64,000 nucleotides of DNA, taken from positions 46,286,264 through 46,350,263 of the forward strand of contig NC_085868.1 in assembly GCF_034702125.1 (NCBI RefSeq). Direction: 5' to 3'. A program made the position numbers and the translations under genes. How positions within the stretch are numbered: position 1 is the stretch's first letter; each line of letters begins with the position of its first letter. Under the pieces are notes generated by a model. The model was given only the letters and a program-made list of their open reading frames with translations. It was not told the DNA's origin and did no database searches. Positions 23,582-32,637 of the stretch are shown here, in pieces. This DNA is from Engraulis encrasicolus (Eukaryota; Chordata; Actinopteri; Clupeiformes; Engraulidae).

Positions 23582-25565
23582 CATGGGCGTAATTTATGGT
23601 GGGGACGGTAGGGACACGTCCCCACCAATATTCAACCCCCTACTGTGTAATCACGACCAGTGTTGCCGGTAACGTTGTAGTCGCACTACTTTTTTTCAGT
23701 AACGAGTAGGCATAGTCTAACAACTACCATTTCAAAACGTCAGATTAAAGTTACTTATGTAAGACACCGTGCGTTACTATTTCTGGTACATAGGCCTGCC
23801 TACAGTACTTTTTGTTTCAAGCGAGGAGTTTGTGGCGACGCCTGAGTATATGATATGAAAAAAAAAAACGTTTTATGAAAACTTTTATGAAAGGCGATAG
23901 AGGGATAACTTCGCCCTGCCATTAAATCAGATTGTGGTGAAATGTAGTAGCCTAGTCCTACGTATAGTCCTACAAACGGTTCTGAATCTTAATTAGCCTA
24001 TTCCAACAGTTGTGCCGACATCATCGGCAATTTCTAATTCACTATTTGGGTGCAGGGACCGGAGCCCTGCAGATGCGTAATAGTTGCGTGACAAGCAGAG
24101 AGAGGCGGAGAAAGGTGAAGGATAAAGTGGCCTATTTAAGAAGAAATGTGGTATCTGCGCAGCGCAGATAATAACGAATTGAAATGCACACTTGATCTAC
24201 TAATACGGGTGTAGCCTATTTAAACTACCGTCGAAAGGACGGGCAGGCTTCAGAATCTTCAGTCTTCCTTTTAAAAAAAATCCGTCGGACAAACCTCTGT
24301 TAACGCGACCCATGTGGTAAATGAAAGAGTTCCTAAAGGAAGGCTACACTTCGGCAAAACATTTCCCTTATTTCATATTAAATTAACCTGACTTGGTTTT
24401 ACAGGCTATTTAACTGTAGGACTACTTGAGTAGCCTAGACTAATTGCTGCGACTTGGTTCTGATCTCGCTGAACATCCAACGCGGCTGAAATGGAAGCCT
24501 TCTTCCATGAAGAGTATGTAACCAACATCATTCAAAAATCGCAGATAGGCCTACACCTACTCATTGTGTTGTATTGCATTTCGGTCATGTAGAAGGGCTA
24601 CAAAGCTAACTGGTATGTTGTAGCATTAAAATTCGCCTACAACGTGACACAGTTGGTGCGCAACTATGTGGTGACATCGCTGGGATTTCTGTCAAGACGC
24701 GCTGCGCAAAGACACTTGCACGCGCACGTGTGCTGCCTGTAGGCTGCTATGATGCAAACGCAGCTACAGGCAGGGAGAAAGCGAGAGATAGGGAGTTAGC
24801 CTATGAGAATGTGTTGTTTTGTATGTAGGCTACAACAGTCCACACAGCATCGCTAATTTTGGAGGATAAAAAGGGTCAGTCGGCACCGGAACCCCAAAAA
24901 AAATTCTAGGCCCGGTCTTATTTATTTTTTATTTAAAAAAACATGCAAGCTTATTTCAAGAAAAGGTTTGCAAATGTCAGTGTCATTTTTGTTGCTGTTA
25001 AAATAGGCCTAAATGTCAATAAAGTGAGTAGGCTAGGCCTATTGGCAGAACTGGTGATCATTTTCATGTTAGGCAATACCACTTTGCTGACATTTGAACC
25101 CAAAGCTACTTATATGTTATTGGTAACAGTCTCTGGAGCAATGTTGTATCAGAACTAGCTGCTTTGGTCAATTTCACTCCAGCCATGGATGGAGGTGTAA
25201 ACAGAGGTAGCCTAAGGGTGGGATTTAAGCCTGCAACCGTGTGATTGAAAGACCAACTTCCTAAGGAACGCTCGTTGACATATCATCTGCTCATTGATAT
25301 AACATCTGTGTGCCATGAACTTATGATTGGTAATCAGCCCCCCCCCCCCCCACACACACACACACACAGACACAATGAAAATGGTCAAAAATCATCCCCC
25401 TCTAAAACCATTGAGCTACATTAATTCATAGGCTAATAAATTCACATATTGCGTTAAAATTTTACTTTTAACAACTGTATTTTCTAAATTTTCTCGGGGG
25501 AGAAACCCCCGAACCCCGACCAATTTTGTGTCCCCACCAATGTCAAAGTCAAAGTTACTCCCTTG
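23582..25565. mobile_element. Non-autonomous hAT element inside the 5' LTR, 2 kb
   Basis: Flanked by a perfect 8-bp duplication GGGGTGAG (23574-23581 and 25566-25573), with the empty site preserved in the 3' LTR. Ends CATGGGCGTAATTTA and GTTACTCCCTTG are imperfect inverted repeats. GTCCCCACCAAT occurs near both ends in the same direction. The longest frame is 71 codons and shows no hAT transposase motifs, so the copy depends on a helper. A shorter element with similar ends is at 49756. Confidence 0.93.
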
Positions 25566-25750
25566 GGGGTGAGTGTTTGTCTTACGTGATGTTTATGTAA
25601 TTTATGTTTACTGTGGGGATGGGAAATGTAGGTAGACATATTTACTGATGTTTGTTATGTATTTTAATGGTGACAGGAATGTTTACATTTTTAATATTCA
25701 CTTTGAATATTGTTTTTGTTTTGTTTATGCCTCTGTTGTAATGGACTCAT

Positions 25751-25933
25751 CCAATCTTTCCAATTGTATTTTCATTGGTAGACTAAGCTCAGCAGGTATT
25801 TGGCCAATCATGTAATTATCATTTCTCCCATCTCTGTCAATTATTGAATTCCTAGCTTTTGTGTTTCAGCCAATCATTGTACTTTGTTCATTTTGAGCTT
25901 AGCCAATCAGAGGGTAATTGGAGGGGTATTTAG
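25751..25933 (+). promoter_or_regulatory. U3 promoter region of the 5' LTR
   Basis: Four CCAAT motifs (25751, 25804, 25870, 25903), two of them within GCCAATCA, precede a TATTTAG box at 25927. The same arrangement is in the 3' LTR 5877 bp downstream. CCAAT boxes bind NF-Y in vertebrates. Transcription start is inferred to lie shortly after 25950. Confidence 0.55.
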
Positions 25934-26162
25934 AGGGTTTGGTTTTGTTTCTTTTCAGTCTGGAACTGGCTCTGAGAGAGGTGAGAACTCTGTTACTCTG
26001 AAGTCTGAACTGTTGATTAATAGCATTGACGCTGCAACTTGTCGTGAGGTTGCCTCCAGTTCTGTTTATTGTATTTATCTTTAGTTATGCCTATGATGGC
26101 CCGTTTTGTTTTCCTTTTTGAAAGTCTTTTGTTTTGCATTTTGAGCACTTCTCGGCACTGTA

Positions 26163-26168
26163 AATAAA
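26163..26168 (+). terminator. Polyadenylation signal of the LTR
   Basis: AATAAA in CTGTAAATAAATCCTC. The identical signal at 32040-32045 in the 3' LTR would end the genomic transcript; the copy here must be bypassed. Confidence 0.6.
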
Positions 26169-26266
26169 TCCTCACGATCATTCACTTTTAAAACCTCGTT
26201 CTCGTCTGACTCATTTGGTGGTGACGCTCAGTGGAAGTGGAGCGGCAACGTAACACTTTTCACATT

Positions 26267-26284
26267 TGGTGTCAGAAAGCGGGT
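26267..26284 (+). promoter_or_regulatory. Primer-binding site
   Basis: TGGTGTCAGAAAGCGGGT starts two bases after the 5' LTR. TGG pairs with the CCA tail of a tRNA, and TGGTGTCAG fits the 3' end of vertebrate leucine tRNAs (ending CTGACACCA). Later bases fit less well. The miniature LTR element at 41426 uses the same first 11 bases. Confidence 0.75.
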
Positions 26285-26308
26285 TCCTAACGCTCTCCTG
26301 GTGGAGCA

Positions 26309-29300
26309 TTGGAGAAAGCGCACCACCATTGGGTCATGTATCGGCGCCTTGTGAGGCAAACTACCATGATGAACCAGCCAGCTGATGTGAGTGAAGAAGG
26401 AGCCACCGGAGGGAAGCAAGAGGTCGCTCCAGAGGAGGACCTACAGATGCCAAACCTGCAGGCGGAGGAGCCACAGATGCGAGACCTGCAGGCCCTCTAC
26501 CAGCTCATCCAGAAGTCATTCGAGACCCAGCAGAAAGAAGCCATGAAGCAGGAGCAGCGGTGGCGCAATGTGCAGGTCCAGATGAACCAGTTTCGAGACG
26601 ACCTGGAGGAGGGGCGAAGGGCTGCCAGTGATGGAGGTCGGCGCCGGGCTGAGCAGGGTGAGAACCAGAGGGGCGAGGCTGAAGGACCCCAGCACCCAGC
26701 AGAAGACCCACCAGCGCCAGAGGACCGACAAGCAGACCAGCACACCCCAGCAGCGCCGCGCGGGCCAGCAACAGATCCACCAGTAACCACGCCAGTAGCC
26801 TGGACAAGAGCAGCTGTTCCAAAGTTAGAAGAAAGTGATGACATCGAACAATATCTCACCACGTTTGAGAGACTGGCAACGGCTTACAGGTGGCCACGAA
26901 CAGAGTGGGCGGTGTACCTGATACCTTACCTGACAGGCCGGGCACGCGCTGCATACGTAGCAATGGACGTCGGTGAAGCGATGGACTACAGCAAAGTCAA
27001 GGCAGCCATCCTCATGAAATACGACATTAATGAAGAGATCTACAGGGAGAGGTTCCGGGAGCCAGACATCGTCCAAGGGGAGACACCCAGGGAGCTCTAC
27101 CATCGACTGAAAGACCTCTACAAGAAATGGATCAAGCCAGCAGGGAAGACGGTGGAGGACGTCGGGGAAATCATCGTGCTGGAGCAGTATCTTCGTTCCC
27201 TGGCCCCTGATGTACGTGTGTGGGTGAAGGAGCACAAGCCAACAACAGGCCAGCAAGCTGCAGAGTGGGTGGAGGCGTTCCTGTCGGCCAGACGTGGACC
27301 CAAGAACTTCAGGTTCCAGAGGACCAACCGACCGCCACCTGGAGGTAAACCTGGGGGGTTGGGTAGTGGAGTTGGTCCTAGTACATCTGGGCAGAGTAGG
27401 CCTACAGACACCAACACTCGCACTGTTACTCCTTCTGCACAGCCTAGAACATACACAACACCTAGCACACATGCTAAGCCACCCGCAACATCCACAAATG
27501 CACCTACTAGAGTCCCTTTTGTATGCCATTTTTGTGGCCAGGCAGGCCACATAGCCAGAAATTGCCCCGTTAGAGTAGCCAAGGGGACAGGAATGGTTGG
27601 GCTACCTAGACCTGGGGGGGAGCAGGTAGAATGCTTGGGGAAAGTGCAGACCACCCCTGTTGTTGTTAATGGTCAGTCTACAGTAGCTTTGCTGGATACT
27701 GGTAGCACCCAAACTCTGGTACAGCCCCATCTAGTGGAGGCCCATGAGGCCTTGGGAGAACGGAAACTGAGGGTTTGCTGTGTAAATGGCGATGAACATA
27801 CTTACCCTGTTGCAGAGGTCTGTGTGGAGGTTGGAGGTCAGGCCTATAGGCTTGCGGCGGGGGTAGTGAAGGGGTTAAGCCATCCTGTGGTGTTGGGCCA
27901 GGATGTGCTGATACTTCCTGAACTGGTGAAGGCCTCAAAGCCGGTTAGCCTGGTGGTGACCAGAGCCCAAGCCAAGGGTGGTCAAGGGGAAACCCCTGAA
28001 CAGGCTGTGAACAATAACCTCCTAGACCACATGCCATACAGCAACACTGACATTGAACCCCCAAAGCAGCCCAAAGTTCTGAAAACCCGCAGGCAGAAGC
28101 GGAGAGAGAAACTATTGGGAACCGTGCAAAACATTCCACTAGAGGGGGCGGGCCAAGAGTTACCAGGGGCTGGATTTTGGGAGTTACCCAGTGATTTTGC
28201 TACTTTACAAAAAGATGATGTTACGTTGGAAGATGTTTTTAAGAAAGTAACTGAAATTGATGGAGTTGAAACTGGTGTTGCCAAAGAGTTGACTGGAGAG
28301 TACTATTTTGTGAGGGGGGGTCTGCTCTATCACCAACCAGAGGATGGCAGAGTAGAGCAGCTTGTGGTACCAAAGAGTCTGAGAGCTAAAGTGCTAGCAT
28401 TGAGTCATGATATTCCGTGGGCGGGACATCTAGGTAGCGTGAAGACCCTTGAGAGAGTAGCCGCACGTTTTCACTGGCCAGGGTTGTACGTAGATGTTCA
28501 GCAGCACTGCAGGAGTTGTCCCACATGTCAGCTAGCAAGCAGCCACAAGGTCAAACCCTCACCACTGATGTCACTACCTATCATAGGCACACCATTCCAC
28601 CGCATAGCAGTTGACATTGTAGGACCACTTGAACGCACACGGTCAGGCCACAGATTCATACTCGTAGTATGTGACTATGCAACGCGATACCCCGAGGCGT
28701 TCCCTTTGCGCAAAGTCACTGCAGGCGCCATTGCACGCACACTACTACAGTTGTTTTCACGTGTAGGCCTACCACAGGAAGTGCTTACTGACCAAGGCAC
28801 AGCCTTTCTGTCCAAAACACTCAAACAGATGTACAGTTTGCTAGGCATTAAGGGTATTAGGACCACTCCCTACCACCCCCAGACCGACGGGTTGGTAGAG
28901 AGATACAACCGCACGCTGAAGAGTATGCTGCGGAAGTTCGTTGCTGCAAATGCGAAGGACTGGGACCAGTGGCTGCCCTATCTTCTATTTGCGTACCGGG
29001 AGGTGCCGCAAGCCTCCACTGGATTTTCCCCCTTTGAACTTTTGTACGGACGCCAGGTGAGGGGGCCGCTTGACCTCCTGAGAGAAGCCTGGGAGAGTCC
29101 TCAACCAGCAGGGGGCAGCAGCGTCGTCAGCTACGTCCTGCACATGCGTGACAGGATGGAGGAGCTTGCAGAACTGGTGAAGGACAACATGCAGCAGGCC
29201 CAGCAGACACAGACCAAGTGGTACGACCAGAGAGCCAGGCAGCGGACTCTGCGGCCGGGCCAAAAGGTTCTCCTACTCCTGCCAACTTCAGAGAACAAGC

Positions 29301-30964
29301 TCTTGGCCAAGTGGCAGGGGCCCTACCAGGTGTGTCGGCAGATGGGTCCAGTGACTTATGAGATTGAAATGCCAGAGCGACGAAAGCCAAAGCAGACATT
29401 CCATGTCAACCTGTTGAAGGAGTGGCACGAACGAGACCAACCACTCAGCCACCAGCTGCTGGTTCGAGCGGTGGAGGAGGAGGATGACTCCTCTGAGCAG
29501 TTCTTCCCGTCCAGAGCTGCGCCAGCGGAGCTGGACTGCAGCCACCTCACCGAACAGCAGCAGCAGGAGTTGCAGGCCGTCATCCCAGAGGGCCTGTTTC
29601 AGGACCAGCCGGGGCGGACGTCCCGGGTGGAGCACGACATCGCGTTGAAAGACTCCAAGCCAGTGAGACAGCGGATGTATCGCATCCCCGAGCGCCTGCA
29701 GCCCGCACTCCAGGAGGAGTTGGATGTGATGCAGCGCCTGGGGGTAATCGAGAGGTCGAGCAGCAGTTGGAGCAGTCCGGTGGTCCTGGTTCCCAAAAAG
29801 GATGGGACCATCCGCTTCTGCATCGACTTTCGTCAGGTGAATGCACAATCGCAGTTCGATGCCTACCCCATGCCGAGGCTGGAGGACCTCATCGAGCGGC
29901 TGGGGAAGGCTCGATACATCACCACTTTGGATTTATGCAAAGGATACTGGCAGGTGCCAATGGCTGAAGGAGCTAGGCCATACACTGCCTTCAGAACCCC
30001 TCAGGGGTTGTTCCAGTTTACAGTGATGCCCTTTGGTCTCCAGGGGGCGCCGGCAACTTTCCAGAGGCTGATGGACCAGGTCCTGGAGGGCACTGGTGCC
30101 TTTGCAGCAGCCTACCTGGATGATATTGCCATCTACAGCGCCACCTGGGAGCAGCACTTGGAGCACTTGCAGGAGGTGCTGCACCGTTTGCACCAGGCCG
30201 GCCTCACCATCCAGCCCAAGAAGTGTGCTCTTGCTCAGCAGGAGGTGCACTACCTGGGGCATGTGTTGGGCAGTGGGGTCATTCGTCCGCAGAAGGACAA
30301 AGTGGCCGCCGTCCGAGACTGTGCCAGACCGCAGACCAAGAAGGATGTACGCTCGTTCCTGGGTCTTGCGGGATGGTACAGGCGTTTCATCCCCAACTTT
30401 GCCACTCGAGCTGCACCTCTCACGGACCTGACTAGGAAGTCGGGGTCGAACTCTGTGCTGTGGGAGGAGGTGCATGAGAAGGCGTTCGTCGACCTGAAGG
30501 GGGCGTTGCTCTGCGAACCTGTCCTGCAGAGTCCGGACTTCGACAAGCACTTTACGGTGCAAACCGATGCCTCTGGGGTAGGGCTTGGGGCAGTCCTGCT
30601 TCAGGGGGAGGCAGAGGATCAGAGACCTGTGGCTTACATAAGCCGAAAACTCTTCCCACGTGAGTCCAGGTACTCGGTGGTGGAGTTGGAGTGCCTGGCG
30701 GTCAAGTGGGCGTTGGACACTTTCAAGTATTACTTGTTGGGGAGGGAGTTCACCCTTGAAACTGACCACAGAGCTCTGCAGTGGTTGGGAAAGATGAAGG
30801 ACTCAAATGCACGTGTGACGAGATGGTTTTTGTCTATGCAACCATTTAGGTTTGAGGTGAAGTACAGGGCCGGCGTAGTAAATCCGGTGGCAGACTTTCT
30901 GTCTCGTCCCGCCGGGGCCGAGCCATCAGAGGGGGAAGGAAATGTAAAAAGTGACACTTTTTAA
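26309..30964 (+). CDS. Gag-Pol polyprotein, integrase upstream of reverse transcriptase
   Basis: One 1551-codon frame carries all retrotransposon functions. Residues 40-120 are a charged, Gln-rich coiled-coil-like region and 162-329 the capsid, with a SCAN-like C-terminal part (245-329). A CX2CX4HX4C zinc knuckle is at 406-419. The protease has DTG at 463-465 and HPVVLGQDVL at 525-534. Integrase has an H700-H707-C737-C740 zinc site, the catalytic triad D769, D828, E864 (35 residues between the last two), and GPY at 1004-1006. Reverse transcriptase (about 1118-1360) has D1208 and YLDD at 1269-1272. RNase H has D1420, E1461 and D1486. There is no frameshift between gag and pol, so stoichiometry must be set by processing. 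The stop lies 22 bp inside the 3' LTR. The first ATG is used; M20 or M21 are alternatives. Confidence 0.97.
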   Translation: MEKAHHHWVMYRRLVRQTTMMNQPADVSEEGATGGKQEVAPEEDLQMPNLQAEEPQMRDLQALYQLIQKSFETQQKEAMKQEQRWRNVQVQMNQFRDDLEEGRRAASDGGRRRAEQGENQRGEAEGPQHPAEDPPAPEDRQADQHTPAAPRGPATDPPVTTPVAWTRAAVPKLEESDDIEQYLTTFERLATAYRWPRTEWAVYLIPYLTGRARAAYVAMDVGEAMDYSKVKAAILMKYDINEEIYRERFREPDIVQGETPRELYHRLKDLYKKWIKPAGKTVEDVGEIIVLEQYLRSLAPDVRVWVKEHKPTTGQQAAEWVEAFLSARRGPKNFRFQRTNRPPPGGKPGGLGSGVGPSTSGQSRPTDTNTRTVTPSAQPRTYTTPSTHAKPPATSTNAPTRVPFVCHFCGQAGHIARNCPVRVAKGTGMVGLPRPGGEQVECLGKVQTTPVVVNGQSTVALLDTGSTQTLVQPHLVEAHEALGERKLRVCCVNGDEHTYPVAEVCVEVGGQAYRLAAGVVKGLSHPVVLGQDVLILPELVKASKPVSLVVTRAQAKGGQGETPEQAVNNNLLDHMPYSNTDIEPPKQPKVLKTRRQKRREKLLGTVQNIPLEGAGQELPGAGFWELPSDFATLQKDDVTLEDVFKKVTEIDGVETGVAKELTGEYYFVRGGLLYHQPEDGRVEQLVVPKSLRAKVLALSHDIPWAGHLGSVKTLERVAARFHWPGLYVDVQQHCRSCPTCQLASSHKVKPSPLMSLPIIGTPFHRIAVDIVGPLERTRSGHRFILVVCDYATRYPEAFPLRKVTAGAIARTLLQLFSRVGLPQEVLTDQGTAFLSKTLKQMYSLLGIKGIRTTPYHPQTDGLVERYNRTLKSMLRKFVAANAKDWDQWLPYLLFAYREVPQASTGFSPFELLYGRQVRGPLDLLREAWESPQPAGGSSVVSYVLHMRDRMEELAELVKDNMQQAQQTQTKWYDQRARQRTLRPGQKVLLLLPTSENKLLAKWQGPYQVCRQMGPVTYEIEMPERRKPKQTFHVNLLKEWHERDQPLSHQLLVRAVEEEDDSSEQFFPSRAAPAELDCSHLTEQQQQELQAVIPEGLFQDQPGRTSRVEHDIALKDSKPVRQRMYRIPERLQPALQEELDVMQRLGVIERSSSSWSSPVVLVPKKDGTIRFCIDFRQVNAQSQFDAYPMPRLEDLIERLGKARYITTLDLCKGYWQVPMAEGARPYTAFRTPQGLFQFTVMPFGLQGAPATFQRLMDQVLEGTGAFAAAYLDDIAIYSATWEQHLEHLQEVLHRLHQAGLTIQPKKCALAQQEVHYLGHVLGSGVIRPQKDKVAAVRDCARPQTKKDVRSFLGLAGWYRRFIPNFATRAAPLTDLTRKSGSNSVLWEEVHEKAFVDLKGALLCEPVLQSPDFDKHFTVQTDASGVGLGAVLLQGEAEDQRPVAYISRKLFPRESRYSVVELECLAVKWALDTFKYYLLGREFTLETDHRALQWLGKMKDSNARVTRWFLSMQPFRFEVKYRAGVVNPVADFLSRPAGAEPSEGEGNVKSDTF
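30928..30942 (+). promoter_or_regulatory. Polypurine tract
   Basis: AGAGGGGGAAGGAAA, 15 purines directly abutting the 3' LTR, where plus-strand DNA synthesis would be primed. It also encodes the last residues of the polyprotein before the LTR. Confidence 0.9.
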
Positions 30965-32141
30965 GCCCGTTCATAGCGGCTATGTTTTTGTTTGCGTCCG
31001 TGTAATTGCCATGGCATGTCTGTCGTTTGTTATTTTTCATGTAGCGTCCCCCCTGCACTCATACACTACACTACCCAGCATACACCACACTGATAGCCAC
31101 ACCTAGCTAATTGCTAATTGCATGTTTCCCCATTGAACCGGCAGCAGCATCTGCTCGGTGAGTTTGAACATAGCGACACACACTACAAACCACAAACACA
31201 GTTTTACCGTTAAATGCAGTTTAATCTTAACACCCTAGCGAACAGTAAGAGGCCCACTGATTCTGCTTCACTCTTCATCCCTTTGCAATATTAGTTTCTG
31301 CCGAACTCACATTTGTTGCTACTCACATCAACACTGATTTCTCCCTGGTCCGTCTGGCATGGATTCCCCGTAGGAAGCGCGCACCTCGGGTGAGCTGTGT
31401 TTTTAAGTTCCACCTTGGACTAGGGAAAGTTTAATCGCTGTAGGGGTGAGTGTTTGTCTTACGTGATGTTTATGTAATTTATGTTTACTGTGGGGATGGG
31501 AAATGTAGGTAGAAATATTTACTGATGTTTGTTATGTATTTTAATGGTGACAGGAATGTTTACATTTTTAATATTCACTTTGAATATTGTTTTTGTTTTG
31601 TTTATGCCTCTGTTGTAATGGACTCATCCAATCTTTCCAATTGTATTCTCATTGGTAGACTAAGCTCAGCAGGTATTTGGCCAATCATGTAATTATCATT
31701 TCTCCCATCTCTGTCAATTATTGAATTCCTAGCTTTTGTGTTTCAGCCAATCATTGTACTTTGTTCATTTTGAGCTTAGCCAATCAGAGGGTAATTGGAG
31801 GGGTATTTAGAGGGTTTGGTTTTGTTTCTTTTCAGTCTGGAACTGGCTCTGAGAGAGGTGAGAACTCTGTTACTCTGAAGTCTGAACTGTTGATTAATAG
31901 CATTGACGCTGCAACTTGTCGTGAGGTTGCCTCCAGTTCTGTTTATTGTATTTATCTTTAGTTATGCCTATGATGGCCCGTTTTGTTTTCCTTTTTGAAA
32001 GTCTTTTGTTTTGCATTTTGAGCACTTCTCGGCACTGTAAATAAATCCTCACGATCATTCACTTTTAAAACCTCGTTCTCGTCTGACTCATTTGGTGGTG
32101 ACGCTCAGTGGAAGTGGAGCGGCAACGTAACACTTTTCACA
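30943..32141 (+). repeat. 3' LTR, 1199 bp, uninterrupted
   Basis: Starts TGTAAAAAGTGACAC and ends AACACTTTTCACA. It shows the empty sites of both hAT insertions found in the 5' LTR. CCAAT boxes at 31747 and 31780, TATTTAG at 31804 and AATAAA at 32040-32045 repeat the 5' layout. The 66-codon frame common to both LTRs spans the promoter and is not considered a gene. Confidence 0.96.
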
Positions 32142-32146
32142 GAGGG

Positions 32147-32285
32147 TATGTCTGTCCGTCGGTCTGTCAGTCTGTCTGTCTGTCCGTCTGAAATGCATTC
32201 TTTAAATTGTAATTCCCTCCTGTGTCCACAAGGTGGCAGTGCATTGATGGACGTATCGTTGCCTGTCTGTCGGACTTGTTTTTAT
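32147..32285 (+). mobile_element. Right part of short copy C of the dispersed element
   Basis: Continues the repeat cut at 22858: TCTGTCCGTCTGAAATGCATTC and CTGTGTCCACAAGG match copies A and B, then it ends ATGGACGTATCG and CTGTCGGACTTG, like the end of copy A. The middle 700 bases or more are missing, so copy C is a short internally deleted derivative. Confidence 0.7.
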
Positions 32286-32416
32286 TATGACAGTGAAGCA
32301 TTTGGACAGGAAGCAGGAAGTGGGAAAGAGAGATTGGGTAGGGACAGGTAATGGTCCACATCGGACTGTGTCCACCTGGTCAACTGCCCGTATAGTATGG
32401 ATGTATCAGTGCCATG

Positions 32417-32629
32417 CAGGGCTGGACTGGCCATCTGGCATAGGGGGCATTTCCCAGTGGAAATTTATATATAGGCCTATATATATATATTTTTTTTTTT
32501 AACATTTCTGAAAATAGGGGCCCACAAGGGTGTGGGGCTCACCAGTGAGTCAGTTCTGCACCGTTAATTATGAGGGGGCCCTTTAAACCAAAAGTGCCTG
32601 GGCGCTATTTCTAACCAAGCCCAGCCCTG
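32417..32629. mobile_element. hAT-type MITE, CAGGGCTGGACTGG family
   Basis: Starts CAGGGCTGGACTGGCC and ends AAGCCCAGCCCTG, with a perfect 8-bp duplication GTGCCATG at 32409-32416 and 32630-32637. At 213 bp it is the shortest of six copies. Confidence 0.92.
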
Positions 32630-32637
32630 GTGCCATG

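Larger units (their letters stand above)
22859..26264 (+). repeat. 5' LTR, interrupted by two hAT elements
   Basis: 3406 bp as it stands. Removing the MITE 23239-23445, the element 23582-25565 and one 8-bp duplication for each leaves 1199 bp, equal to the 3' LTR. I count about nine substitutions and two compensating 1-bp indels between the LTRs, about 0.75% divergence. U3 carries CCAAT boxes at 25751, 25804, 25870 and 25903 and a TATTTAG box at 25927-25933. The polyadenylation signal AATAAA is at 26163-26168. Confidence 0.95.
22859..32141 (+). mobile_element. Gmr1-like Ty3/gypsy LTR retrotransposon, complete
   Basis: A full element: 5' LTR, primer site, one gag-pol frame, polypurine tract and 3' LTR. 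It begins TG, ends CA and is flanked by the 5-bp duplication GAGGG (22854-22858 and 32142-32146). Integrase is encoded before reverse transcriptase, which within Ty3/gypsy marks the Gmr1-like group first seen in cod. Total length is 9283 bp, of which 2207 bp are two later hAT insertions and their duplications in the 5' LTR, so the element itself is about 7.1 kb. There is no envelope gene and no chromodomain. Confidence 0.96.

Noticed and set aside
24491..25158. hAT transposase remnant in the 2-kb element
   Set aside because: Only short frames are present, and I could not identify any hAT catalytic or zinc-finger motif.
25884..26084. 66-codon frame identical in both LTRs (also 31761-31961)
   Set aside because: It overlaps the CCAAT/TATA region and R, and is identical only because the LTRs are young duplicates. 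No known domain.
22859..26264. Two different LTR elements of unequal LTR length
   Set aside because: The length difference is exactly explained by two hAT insertions with duplications, so it is one element.
29300..29430. Chromodomain at the integrase C-terminus
   Set aside because: After GPY the chain runs to VNLLKEW and then directly into the reverse transcriptase linker; no aromatic-cage pattern is visible.
29933..30769. 278-codon open frame on the minus strand
   Set aside because: It lies entirely antisense to the reverse transcriptase and RNase H coding region, and high GC at third positions opens the opposite strand. No independent domain is seen. The other minus-strand frames of 26.5-30.5 kb are rejected likewise.
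30965..32141. Envelope gene
   Set aside because: There is no space: RNase H ends just before the polypurine tract and 3' LTR.
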